A stretch of 64,000 bases of DNA, taken from the NCBI RefSeq assembly GCF_000020605.1, contig NC_012781.1, forward strand, positions 3,287,501 through 3,351,500, given 5' to 3'. The notes under the pieces were generated by a model that saw only the letters and a list, made by a program, of their open reading frames with translations, made no database searches and had not been told where the DNA came from. Shown in pieces: positions 32,529-42,100 of this stretch; position 1 is the first letter of the stretch, and the number at the start of each line of letters is the position of its first letter. Source of the DNA: Agathobacter rectalis ATCC 33656. GTDB lineage: Bacteria; Bacillota; Clostridia; Lachnospirales; Lachnospiraceae. Both the position numbers and the translations under genes were made by a program.

Positions 32529-33614
32529 CTACGCCAACGGCAAAGTAATTGAAAACTTGTTTTGATCCTCTTGGCTCTCTGCAACGATTGTACCATTGTG
32601 TAGTTCAACAATCTGCTTTGCAATCGCCAAACCTAATCCAGCTCCTCCACTGCTTGTACTTCTCGCTGCGTCAAGCCGATAAAACTGCTCGAAAATCCTG
32701 TTTAACTTTTCTTCCGGCAGAGTATCGCCGTGGTTACAAAAAATAATGCTGACCGTATCTTCCTGACATTGTGCGCTGATCGTGATATCCGTATTTTCAA
32801 AACTGTAGATAACCGCATTTCTCAAAAGGTTATCAAAAACACGCTGAATTTTGTCTGCGTCACATCGAAGCATTATATCATCATCAACACAAAGATTACA
32901 TTGCAAATTCTTTGATTTGAGCATAGGCTTAAATTCATATACAAGTTGCTCCAGCAGGCGAGTTAAATTGATTTTCGTGTATTGTAATGTAATATCGTAT
33001 ATATTGAATCGTGTTATCTCGAAAAACTCGTTAATCAGATCCTCTAACCGTTCTGCCTTACCAAGAGTGATTGAAAGGTACTTTTCTCGAAGTTCCTTTG
33101 AGATTTGCGACTCATCACGCAGTAAAGTAAGATACCCGATTACAGAAGAAAGCGGTGTTTTCAAATCGTGTGCAAGATACATAATCAGGTCATTTTTTCG
33201 CTGCTCATTTTCTTTTGCAAGCCTTGCATTACTTTCAGCCTCTTGTTTTAACTGATTGATGTTAGCGGCGATTTCACTCAACTCCGGGGACATTTCAATG
33301 TAACTGACATTCTGATCGAACATTTTTCCTGTCGCAGCCTGTACCTCGTACACATAGGCGACTACTTTTTTCAAAAGTAGGTATGTCATGTATATAATAC
33401 AGCCACCCCACACGATTACAGCCACTATATAAAGATATACTGTTCTGTAATACAAGTAATAATACAAAACATACTTGCGGAGAATTTCCTCTGCCATAAT
33501 TCCTAAAAGAAAAGTACCGCCAAAAATAAGCACAGAGCAAATCGCACATTGAATTACATACCCTTTGAACAAGGTAGAGAGCAGATAGTTTTTTTCTTTT
33601 TTATTCAATTTCAT
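32529..33614 (-). CDS. VanS-like membrane sensor histidine kinase
   Basis: This 361-residue kinase has two N-terminal helices (residues ~15-40 and ~58-82) with a very short external loop, then a HisKA domain with His149 in MYLAHDLKTPLSSVIGYLTL, N box FDNLLRNAVIYS and G boxes GGAGLGLAIAKQI. The short sensor loop, the GYLTLLRDE...EKYLSITLGKAERLEDLINE stretch and FEITRFN closely resemble VanS of the VanA/VanG type from memory. It overlaps the VanR-like gene by 14 bp. It probably senses a cell-wall-active peptide or its damage; the ligand cannot be inferred from the sequence. Confidence 0.88.
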   Translation of the reverse strand: MKLNKKEKNYLLSTLFKGYVIQCAICSVLIFGGTFLLGIMAEEILRKYVLYYYLYYRTVYLYIVAVIVWGGCIIYMTYLLLKKVVAYVYEVQAATGKMFDQNVSYIEMSPELSEIAANINQLKQEAESNARLAKENEQRKNDLIMYLAHDLKTPLSSVIGYLTLLRDESQISKELREKYLSITLGKAERLEDLINEFFEITRFNIYDITLQYTKINLTRLLEQLVYEFKPMLKSKNLQCNLCVDDDIMLRCDADKIQRVFDNLLRNAVIYSFENTDITISAQCQEDTVSIIFCNHGDTLPEEKLNRIFEQFYRLDAARSTSSGGAGLGLAIAKQIVELHNGTIVAESQEDQNKFSITLPLA

Positions 33615-34302
33615 ACCCTACCCCCCAAACAGTTTTAATGAACTTCGGATTTTTTGAAGGTTCATTCAATTTTTCCCGAAGCCGCCCAATGTGCGCCATT
33701 ACCGTATTGTTACTGTTGCGAAGATACTTTTCTTTCCACACGGCTTCAAATAATTCCTCCGAGGCGACAACTTTACCCTGATGTTCGCACAGATACCACA
33801 GAATAGAAAACTCCAACGGAGTCAAGGCTATTTCTTTGCCATACAAGTAGCACTTGTGGCTGACTCTGTTTATCAGTAGACCTCTGATGTCATACTCGTC
33901 TTTTTCTTCGGATTGGCTCAAATTAGGACTGTTATAGCTCTGATAACGCCTTAATTGCGTCTTTACTCTTGCCACAACCTCTAAAGGATTAAACGGTTTC
34001 GTTATATAATCATCCGCACCAATCGTAAGCCCCATAATCTTGTCGCTATCCTCAATTTTGGCGGTAAGCATAATAATAGGGAAGTAAAACTTTTCCCGAA
34101 TTTTTTGGCAAAGTCGAAAACCATCAATATCCGGCAGCATAATATCAAGTATCGCTAAATCAATCTGCGACTGTTTGATACATTTCATCGCCTCTAACCC
34201 ATTATAACATTTATATACTGAATAACCATCGTTACTCAAATACACTTCAAGCAGATCAACGATTTCTTTTTCGTCATCCACAATTAAAATCTTCTTGTTC
34301 AT
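33601..34302 (-). CDS. VanR-like response regulator (OmpR family)
   Basis: This 233-residue regulator has an N-terminal receiver (phospho-acceptor Asp53 in LAILDIMLPDIDG, Lys in ITKPF) and a C-terminal OmpR winged helix (ISLTPLEFSILWYL-like region ALTPLEFSILWYLCEHQGKV, NNTVMAHIGRLREKLN). The signatures GLTIGADDYITKPFNPLEVV and KTVWGVGYEIE match VanR closely. It lies 5 bp after the VanU-like gene and overlaps the VanS-like gene. It should activate the promoter at 34550-34578 and possibly the exporter genes. Confidence 0.9.
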   Translation of the reverse strand: MNKKILIVDDEKEIVDLLEVYLSNDGYSVYKCYNGLEAMKCIKQSQIDLAILDIMLPDIDGFRLCQKIREKFYFPIIMLTAKIEDSDKIMGLTIGADDYITKPFNPLEVVARVKTQLRRYQSYNSPNLSQSEEKDEYDIRGLLINRVSHKCYLYGKEIALTPLEFSILWYLCEHQGKVVASEELFEAVWKEKYLRNSNNTVMAHIGRLREKLNEPSKNPKFIKTVWGVGYEIE

Positions 34303-34307
34303 TGATC

Positions 34308-34520
34308 CTACACCTCATTTTCGGGTACGGCTTCCATTATGTCGCCAAAATCACACTCTAAGTATTCGCATATATTCAACAGCACGGGAAGGGTAACATT
34401 TTCATTTTTTCCGAGTTTCGCAAATGTACTTTTGCTTGCCCCGACCGCTTCTCGTAATTGACTCTTTTTCATTCCCTTGTCAATCAGAAGTTTCCAAAGT
34501 TTGTTGTACCGTACTTTCAT
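34308..34520 (-). CDS. VanU-like small XRE regulator
   Basis: This 70-residue Cro/CI helix-turn-helix protein (YNKLWKLLIDKGMKKSQLRE, GASKSTFAKLGKNENVTLPV, CEYLECDFGDIME) has the sequence character and position of VanU, the small repressor encoded before vanR in VanG-type clusters. ATG 34520 is preceded by GGTGGAGG at about 6 bp; the ORF extends six codons further upstream without need. It is the first gene of the regulatory triad and presumably keeps the operon silent until the kinase signals. Confidence 0.85.
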   Translation of the reverse strand: MKVRYNKLWKLLIDKGMKKSQLREAVGASKSTFAKLGKNENVTLPVLLNICEYLECDFGDIMEAVPENEV

Positions 34521-34549
34521 TTCCGCACCTCCACCCAAATATAGTTTGT

Positions 34550-34603
34550 ATTATAGCACTTTGAGAGTGAAATCGCAATTATTAAGTCTGTATTTTGAGA
34601 CTT
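34550..34603 (-). promoter_or_regulatory. Promoter and candidate VanR/VanU operator
   Basis: On the minus strand: -35 TTGCGA (34573-34578), 17-bp spacer, -10 TATAAT (34550-34555), pointing at the VanU-like gene. Directly upstream lies an inverted repeat AAGTCT-N8-AGACTT (34584-34603), well placed as an activator site. The CTCAAA word repeats both in this repeat and in the spacer. Confidence 0.6.
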
Positions 34604-34647
34604 TTAGTTCTCAAACCGGCACAATATCTTTCTGATATGTAATCCAA

Positions 34648-34668
34648 CCGCCTGCAAAATGCAGGCGG
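34648..34668. terminator. GC-rich hairpin after the CHAP gene
   Basis: Perfect 9-bp arms CCGCCTGCA (34648-34656) and TGCAGGCGG (34660-34668) lie 10 bp after the CHAP stop codon. There is no long T tract on the minus strand; on the plus strand it is followed by CTTGTGTATTTTA. Confidence 0.5.
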
Positions 34669-34678
34669 CTTGTGTATT

Positions 34679-35869
34679 TTAATAGGCAGGTGCGCCGTAG
34701 CCAAGAATCTCGTAATAACCGATAGAATACTCATTGACTCGGCAACTGTCGCCGGAGTTGCCCTCGACCGTATAAACCTTGCCGTTTTCGACCTTTTGAA
34801 CAATACCCGTATGGTCGGATAATCCATCCTGACCACTTTCGTCTGCCCAATCGAAGAAAATAATCATTCCGGGGGCAGGCTCGGCGCTGCCATCCAGCCA
34901 TTGTCCACGATCCTTAAACCATTGTACTCCGTTGACACAGCCTGCATATTTTGGGATAACTCCAGCGTCGATATAGCCGCACTCGTTGGCACACCAAGAT
35001 ACAAAGCAAGCACACCATTCTACACGGGAGTTAAAACCGTACCACGACCAATACGGCTGACCGCCCACATTGCCAACCAGAGAGAGTGCAACGGTCACGA
35101 TCTGTCCGTCGCCGCCTGTAATGCCGTAAAGCACCTGTGACCAAAGGTAATTGTTTTCATCTGCAAGCAGTTCAGCGAGGTAGCCTTTCTGTTCTTCGTT
35201 AAAACCATATTGCGCCGCCATTTCCTCGGCAGTCTTGTGGCTGACGGTAATATACAGATAGGTTTGTGTGACCGTGCTTTCAGTTTCCACGATATTACCG
35301 TGTCCGTCATCGGTTTCGGTAATAACTGTTTCGGTCTTGCTCTCTGTTCGGGAAGATATTTGATTCATCTCCCAAAAGATGTCTTTTAAGAGTTGCTTTT
35401 TGCCATCGTCCATTGTGGCAACCTCTTGGGGGTTATCTTGATCCGTATTCGTTTTTACAGAGTAAACGGCAAGCACCTCTTTCCAAACGGCTCTGCTGCC
35501 ACTCATTTCAAGAACATCATAGGATACCGAGTTCTTTTCCTCTTGCAGCTTGGTATCGTATTCGGTATTGATTTCCTGCACAACGGTCTGCATACTCATT
35601 CCAGTGCCGGAATCTTCGTCTGAGAAGAAAATGCCAAATACTGAGCCGAGGATCATACCAATCAGGCAAATCACGATAATAACCAAAACCGCCACCCAGC
35701 CGCCTGCGGCGATAGCGGCAATCAAGGCTTTCGTTCCGGCAATAATCGCTTTAATGGCAAGTGCGGTCGCTTTGGCAATCGCCTTTACCGTAACCACGGC
35801 GGCTTTTGCCGCAGCCCTTGCCGCTTGTGCTGCTCTCTGTGCAGTTTTAACCGTAATGATTGAATCCAC
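34679..35869 (-). CDS. CHAP-domain transfer protein of a Tn1549-like element, 5'-truncated
   Basis: The ~396-residue protein has an Ala/Lys-rich N-terminus (KTAQRAAQAARAAAKAAVVT), a membrane helix (GGWVAVLVIIVICLIGMILG), a bacteriocin/lysozyme-like middle (MSGSRAVWKEVLAVYSVKTN) and a C-terminal CHAP amidase domain with Cys in RVEWCACFVSWC, His in SDHTGIVQ and EGNSGDSC. CHAP proteins of this kind locally open peptidoglycan during conjugation of Tn1549-like elements. Family members are about twice as long; here the reading frame begins at a GTG exactly where it runs into the repeat-protein gene, so the 5' part was lost by recombination. It may be a relic. Confidence 0.8.
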   Translation of the reverse strand: MDSIITVKTAQRAAQAARAAAKAAVVTVKAIAKATALAIKAIIAGTKALIAAIAAGGWVAVLVIIVICLIGMILGSVFGIFFSDEDSGTGMSMQTVVQEINTEYDTKLQEEKNSVSYDVLEMSGSRAVWKEVLAVYSVKTNTDQDNPQEVATMDDGKKQLLKDIFWEMNQISSRTESKTETVITETDDGHGNIVETESTVTQTYLYITVSHKTAEEMAAQYGFNEEQKGYLAELLADENNYLWSQVLYGITGGDGQIVTVALSLVGNVGGQPYWSWYGFNSRVEWCACFVSWCANECGYIDAGVIPKYAGCVNGVQWFKDRGQWLDGSAEPAPGMIIFFDWADESGQDGLSDHTGIVQKVENGKVYTVEGNSGDSCRVNEYSIGYYEILGYGAPAY

Positions 35870-36157
35870 CTAAAAATCCTGGATTGCTATGCCCCCGCTT
35901 ATGCCCCTTGTCATCATAATGGTTTAAACCGCCAAAGAATCCTGGTCGACTCTCACCTACTTTATGCCCGTTATTGTCATAATGATTCATACCACCAAAA
36001 AAGGAAGGCGAACTATGTCCGATTTTCTTTCCATTTGCATCATAGTCGTTCATACCACCAAAGAATCCTGGTCTGCTCTCGCCTACTTTTTTCCGTTTGC
36101 ATCATAATGGTTTATGGATCCAAAGAATCCTGGTCTGCTATATCCTTTTTTACTCAT
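35847..36157 (-). pseudogene. Tandem-repeat protein with an internal frame change
   Basis: Five copies of a ~22-residue unit with the pattern NHYDxxGxKxGxSxPxFFGG can be read. The first frame (36157-36083, AGGAGGGTG before ATG) ends MSKKGYSRPGFFGSINHYDA-NGKK at TAG. The remaining copies lie in the -1 frame down to the stop at 35847. The junction is GGA-AAA-AAG-TAG: one missing A, or a dnaX-like A-AAA-AAG slippery site at which -1 slippage gives GKK-VGES, exactly continuing the repeat. I do not recognise a family. The 3' end overlaps the start of the truncated CHAP frame. Confidence 0.6.
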
Positions 36158-36352
36158 AATGTCACCCTCCTGACTCTATTAGCCTCTTGTTTGATCTCAG
36201 AATAACACACTTTTCTCATTTGGAAGTCGCATAACAGGCGACATTCTTTTATCGCATTTACATTCATTATACCATTTATAATTCTTCCGACAATACGCAA
36301 TAAAGCCGGAAGCCACGTTATCATCCATGACCTCCGACTCGTTCTGCTTATT

Positions 36353-39109
36353 CTACACTGTCCTTACACCCAAATCAACTCCTCTCTCCGTTTTATCTTT
36401 TCCCTGCTTTTCTTGAATAATCCTCTTATTGATCTCAAGCCGTTCATGAATGGATAATTTCTTATCTTTTCCATCTACCGCCTGCTTCTGCTGTGCCGGT
36501 TTTCTATCTGTTTTTCCTACATCCTTAACAACTTCATTCGCTTCGGTACTTGTTACCCTCTCATCTGCTCTTCCTTCATATCTTTCTGCTATCTGCTGTT
36601 CTCGTCTCTCCTTCACACCTTTTTCCTCCAGATTGCAAAAACTCTGCAGATACGGAAGCACATGATTCTGCATGTCTGTCAGATCTTCCATATACTTTTG
36701 GAACTCTTCACTTCCTTTGCCTTTCTGGTAATTGATCCAATACTCATCTGTAAGCTTCATTTCATTATCATACTTCAACTGACTCACAATACCGCCATGT
36801 CCATTTCCAATATCCATTGACTTCTTAAAATGATGCAGCATCTGTTCACCTTTTTCCGCATAATATACAGTCACATATATCTTTGCAATTTTTGTAGGTT
36901 CCTCTGTCTTCGGATCACGTTTTGCATACCATTCTTTATCCATTTCTGCTGTTTTTGCATCCAGCTCAGACAGCTTCTGACATCTTGGATTCATGAGATC
37001 ACTTTCTTCACAATAGTTTACATACACCATTGGTTCCATATCCTTTGGAAGTTCAGGTTCATAGGCTTTCAGTCTTTCAATCAATACTCCTGCACGAACA
37101 GACAGATCGCATTCTTCGTCTACAATATCCTTCAGATATGAAATATAGGAATGAATATTTCCACTTCTCAAATCCAGCATTACTTCCTGCACCGTATTTT
37201 CTCCCCTCTCCACATTATCTCGATACTCATACGGATCAAAAGCTTCTGCAATCTCATCCAGTGCCTCTGCCAGCTGTTCTGTGGTCATTTTCTCAGGATA
37301 CATTGCTTCTCGAACATCCCTCATCGGTACATACTTGTAGTCCGGCAATGCTTCATGAATTTTCTCGATCCCTTCCCGTACCAGTGCAAGTTCTCCATAA
37401 AATCGAACATCATCCATCAGATTTCCGAATACGGTATTCCCTTTAACGATCGCAAATTCGGCTTCATCATAGTAACTGTCTTCCGGATCACGATAAATAA
37501 TTCCCATTGAGCATCCCAGATACGCAGTTTTAGGATTCTCCCTATATTTTTCATAGACCGCAGCAATCTGATTAACATCGGTACTTTTTTCATAAGCTCC
37601 CATATCATGGAACTCATCACATTCTGTGGCGAAATATTCCAGATAAGGCTCTTTCTTCGGTGGCATATTATTAAGGACGTTATCAATCATGTTATAATTC
37701 GCCTCTTCCAGTTCCTCCACCTTTGCCAAAGGCTTATATTCGCCCTGGCTTTTCTGAATCTCTGCCATTACAACTTCATCCATTTCTTCTACTTTTTCCA
37801 TCAACTGATCATAATCTCCACGGATGCGTTCTCCAGTCCAGCCTTCGTCTTCCAGAAGTTCCTCTGCCGCTTCTTCAATAGAAATTTGATCATTTTCATA
37901 GACGCCACCATCCATCAGACGAAAATCTTCATCGTAAAACGAATAATCATATCCTTCTTCTGTTCTCTGAATAGCAAAGTAACGTTCTCCTACCTCATAT
38001 GCCAGTTCACTAAGAACCTGTTCTTCCAGATTCAGGAAAGAATCCAGCTGTTCAAAACTGATACTGTCTACAAAATGAGCGGTTACTTTTTCCCCGTCAT
38101 TCAGAACTATGATATCACTGACAGACAGGGAATGCCCACGGAAATCTTCCGGTCTATCAATGTTGAACCTTTCAAAAATATCATCCAGTGACATATTTCC
38201 CGATAATTCCCCAACATAGACCAGCTTATAATCTTCTTTTTTTATCTGCATACCATGACTTTCAATAAAGCGCATATTCATAAATGCATAGTTTTCGCCC
38301 GGTGAATCGTCCTTGATCTGATAAATACCAAAGGTTCGCCTTGTTCCTAACAACAGGTTTGCCTCTTTCAAAGACTGAATCTGCGGATATTTCTGCATTT
38401 CCCATTCCAGGTTACGGAAACGCTCCAGTTCTGTCATAGACATCTGATAATGCTCCGGTCCTCGTTCAATTTCCATGCGTTCCGTGACATACATTGGTGA
38501 TGAAAAATTAGTGATCAGATAGATATCTGCTCCGGCATCGTATAATTTCAGTGCTTCTTCCTGCTCAATGACACTCATAGGCTCCTGAAATGCTCCAAAA
38601 TCTTCATCGGCATAATCCAGGTCATTCTCCTCTATCCGTTCCCACATCTGCGATTCCATGCCAAACAGACCTTCATGCGCCTGTATCATTTCTTTACTTG
38701 CATACTCTCCCTTGCTGCCATCGCTGCCCAGGCAATAAATCTTAGAACCCATTCTGTGATAATCCAAAGCTGCTTCTTTTCTAAGCGGCACCATGTCTTC
38801 TGCTGTATATCCATAATCACGTAATTCCAGCTTACCTATGGTTGGATCTGGTAGATCCTGAATATCCATTCTTGCATCATCCAGTAGATCCTCTACCCCT
38901 TCTTCATCTGCCTGGATCACTGCATCTGCTAGATTTCTTACCAGAGTCCTAACTTTCTCTTCCTCACCGATCAGATTCGCATATTCAAAAAGCTGTTCTT
39001 TTACATTTGTTGGAAATTCTATGCCTCTACGCTCTGCCTGACTGATCTGTCCCTGCGTGTATTCCTGCATTTTCTGTGTTTCTCTACCCGTTATCCTGTT
39101 TCTTGCCAT
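36353..39109 (-). CDS. YodL-domain ICE protein
   Basis: This 918-residue acidic protein is of a type found after the large helicase in Clostridia ICEs. A YodL-like domain lies around residues 255-350 (GTRRTFGIYQIKDDSPGENY, LVYVGELSGNMSLDDIFERF, GHSLSVSDIIVLNDGEKVTA). The N-terminal part contains LPDPTIGKLELRDYGYTAED and MGSKIYCLGSDGSKGEYASK, a DUF4316/LPD-like unit, and the rest is unassigned. The C-terminus is basic and ends with a KLSIHERLEINKRI motif also seen at the end of its neighbours. AGGAGG precedes the ATG at 39109. It is cytoplasmic. Its role in transfer is unknown. Confidence 0.8.
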   Translation of the reverse strand: MARNRITGRETQKMQEYTQGQISQAERRGIEFPTNVKEQLFEYANLIGEEEKVRTLVRNLADAVIQADEEGVEDLLDDARMDIQDLPDPTIGKLELRDYGYTAEDMVPLRKEAALDYHRMGSKIYCLGSDGSKGEYASKEMIQAHEGLFGMESQMWERIEENDLDYADEDFGAFQEPMSVIEQEEALKLYDAGADIYLITNFSSPMYVTERMEIERGPEHYQMSMTELERFRNLEWEMQKYPQIQSLKEANLLLGTRRTFGIYQIKDDSPGENYAFMNMRFIESHGMQIKKEDYKLVYVGELSGNMSLDDIFERFNIDRPEDFRGHSLSVSDIIVLNDGEKVTAHFVDSISFEQLDSFLNLEEQVLSELAYEVGERYFAIQRTEEGYDYSFYDEDFRLMDGGVYENDQISIEEAAEELLEDEGWTGERIRGDYDQLMEKVEEMDEVVMAEIQKSQGEYKPLAKVEELEEANYNMIDNVLNNMPPKKEPYLEYFATECDEFHDMGAYEKSTDVNQIAAVYEKYRENPKTAYLGCSMGIIYRDPEDSYYDEAEFAIVKGNTVFGNLMDDVRFYGELALVREGIEKIHEALPDYKYVPMRDVREAMYPEKMTTEQLAEALDEIAEAFDPYEYRDNVERGENTVQEVMLDLRSGNIHSYISYLKDIVDEECDLSVRAGVLIERLKAYEPELPKDMEPMVYVNYCEESDLMNPRCQKLSELDAKTAEMDKEWYAKRDPKTEEPTKIAKIYVTVYYAEKGEQMLHHFKKSMDIGNGHGGIVSQLKYDNEMKLTDEYWINYQKGKGSEEFQKYMEDLTDMQNHVLPYLQSFCNLEEKGVKERREQQIAERYEGRADERVTSTEANEVVKDVGKTDRKPAQQKQAVDGKDKKLSIHERLEINKRIIQEKQGKDKTERGVDLGVRTV

Positions 39110-39134
39110 ATAAATTCCTCCTGTGTTCTAAAAA

Positions 39135-39176
39135 ATGGCATAACCGACAGAACCTTCTTCTACCAAATTATGCCAT
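39135..39176 (-). terminator. Terminator/attenuator between helicase and YodL genes
   Basis: Perfect 9-bp arms ATGGCATAA (39135-39143) and TTATGCCAT (39168-39176) flank a 24-base loop. On the minus strand it is followed by six T residues (39130-39135). It lies in the 76-bp gap between two genes of the same operon. Confidence 0.6.
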
Positions 39177-39185
39177 CTTTCCTCT

Positions 39186-42100
39186 TTATTCCAGACCGAA
39201 GTCCCGTTTTCTGGTTTCCTTGCCAGTTTCACTTTCCCGCTGACTCTTTTCCTTATAAATCTGCAGTTTCTCATGGATAGAACCTCGTGCCGGTCTTTCT
39301 TCTTTCTCTTTTGATTCCGACTGCTCTGTTTCTGTATCTTCCCGTTCATCCATATTGAGAAGTGCATTTAACTCTGACAGTCGCTCCAGTTTTTGGTTCA
39401 GTTCCTCTTCTTTTGGAAATGGCTTCCCGACTTCCTCTTTGGCGTTTGTCATCTGCTCCTGTACCGTTTCCAGCCGTTGTTCTGCTTCTGCCAGTTTCTC
39501 CGGATAACTTTCTAAAAGATTATTGATACGAGTGATATTTCCTAGAGCATCGGCTCCCAATCGAACTTTAGCTACCGATTCATGCTTTACAGACAGGATA
39601 AACTCTTTGCTCCAACTGTCGAATTGGATTCTCATGTTAAATCCCTGATAGCTTCCAATATCCATAGCTGCATCCACAGACTTAATTTCTTTGCAGACCG
39701 CCAGAAGAGCCGCTCCTGCCTCTTTCTTTTCTGTGAACACTTTGCCACTGATTTCCATAGAAAACTGCTCTGGATCTGTGATTTTGTACTCAGAAAAATG
39801 AGCGATGTCTGCCTTGTAGCTGTCAATGATCTCTGTCAGTTTTGCAATCTGTTGTGGAAAATTCCTTGCAATATCATCTTCCAGTCGATACTGGTTATTC
39901 ATGTGGTTGGCTTTTAAAAGTTTTAATTTTGCCACATCAACATCCAATGCCATCTTCTCTTTTACTGCCGGATTTCCGGTTGCAAGAGCTTTGACCTCTG
40001 CATAGGAAAGTGCCGCTTCGTCTACATCTTCACAGCTTCGCACAGGTGCTTTGCTGGTCATAATCTGAGAAATGAATTTCTGCTTGTTCTCAATCAACTG
40101 CCACATGTAGCTGTCAAATGTGGATTCAGTTACATACCGGAAGATATGAACCTTTTTATTATGGTTTCCCTGACGGATAATACGTCCTTCCCTCTGTTCC
40201 AAGTCAGATGGTTTCCAGCCAATATCCAGATGATGCAACGCAATCAGACGATCCTGCACATTGGTTCCTGCACCCATCTTTGCTGTAGAACCAATCAAAA
40301 AACGAACCTGTCCGGATTTCACTTTTCCAAACAGCTCCGTCTTCTTTGCTTCTGTATTTGCATCATGAATAAAAGCAATCTCTTTTTCCGGCACTCCTTT
40401 TTCCATCAGTTTCCGTTTCAGGTCGTCGTAGACATTAAAACTGCCATCGCCTTTCGGTGTACTCAAATCACAGAAAATCAATTGTGCTGATTTCTGTGCT
40501 GCTGTGTCTTTCCAGATTTCATAGCTTTTCTCTGCACAGACTGATATCTTGCTTTCCGGATTGTCTGGCAATAATTCGTTCACTAAACGCTGATCCAATG
40601 CTAACTTTCTTCCATCATTGGTGATTTTCAGCATATTATCAACCGCGGCATCTACTCCGCCATTTCTGACAACTTCCGCACGTTCTCCAAGGCTTTCTAC
40701 GATTTCTTTCTGCTGTTCCGTTGGTTTCAGCACCACTGTTTCATATTCTGCTTCCGGCACAGGAAGCTTTAACTGATCGGAAGTCTTGATATCTGCAATC
40801 TCCTTGAACATATTCATCAGTTCCGGGATATTATAAAACCGTGCAAATCTGGACTTTGCACGATATCCTGTTCCTTCGGGAGCAAGTTCGATGCTCGTGA
40901 CAACTTCTCCAAAAGTGGAAGCCCAGGAATCAAACAGTCCAAGTCCCATATTTTGTAATTTACTGTTCTGCAGATATCGCTGCATAACATATAATTCCGT
41001 CATACTATTGCTGATTGGTGTGCCCGTGGCAAAAGTAATGCCTTTTCCTCCAGTAATCTCATCCAGATACTGACATTTATTGAACATATCTGCCGACTTC
41101 TGTGCTTCGTTCTGTGCAATCCCGGCTACATTCCTCATTTTTGTATAGAGAAACGCATTTTTATAGCTGTGTGCTTCATCTACATACAAGTGATCTACTC
41201 CCAGTTCTTCAAACGTAACTACCTGATCTTTTTTTTCTTTCTGATTCAGCTTTTCCAGCCTTGTCTGCAGTGTCTTTCTGGTTTTTTCAATCTGTTTGAC
41301 GGTATAACGTCCGCCATCCTGTTCATACCTTGCACTCTGAATCGCCATTTCCAGATCATCAATCTGCTTCCGCAGCATAGCTTCCTGCCTCTCATCAGAG
41401 ATTGGTATACGCTCAAACTGGGAATGACCAATAATAATAGCATCGTAATTTCCCATAGCGATTCTGGCACAGAACTTTTTCCGGTTCGCCGGTTCAAAAT
41501 CTTTCTTGGTTGCTACCAGGATATTGGCTCCCGGATATAACTGCAGGAATTCTGCTCCCCACTGCTCTGTCAGATGATTCGGCACGACAAATAAATTCTT
41601 CTGTGATAATCCCAGACGTTTGCTCTCCATTGCAGCCGCTACCATCTCGTAAGTCTTCCCAGCTCCTACTACATGAGCCAGAAGCACATTCTCTCCGTAA
41701 AGCTGATGTGCAACAGCATTTTTCTGATGCGGGCGAAGCTCTATTTCCGGATTCATTCCTGGGAAAGTCAAATGACTGCCATCATATTCACGGGGACGGA
41801 TACTGTTAAATCGTTCATTGTAAACTTTTACCAGTCTTTCACGCCTCTGCTGATCTTTAAAAATCCAATCCTTAAATGCTGCTTTCATGGCATCCTGCTT
41901 CTGTGATGCCAGCATGGTTTCTTTCTTATTGAGGACACGGATTTCATCACCATTCTCATTGACACTCTTATCATAAATGCGGACATCTTTCAGGTTCAGG
42001 GTATCTTCCAGAATCTTATAGGCATTTGCTCTCTCAGTTCCATACGTTGCATAGGCAAACGCATTCCTTGGACTATCTGCATTTTTTCCAGTAATACGCC

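Noticed and set aside
27650..34520. A glycopeptide resistance (vanG/vanB) operon
   Set aside because: The VanU/R/S-like genes are present but no D-Ala-D-Ser/Lac ligase, VanX/XY, VanT or VanW gene occurs in the window.
34582..34836. Minus-strand 84-codon frame overlapping the CHAP gene end
   Set aside because: It is an alternative frame of the CHAP domain, lacks a ribosome binding site, and runs through the hairpin.
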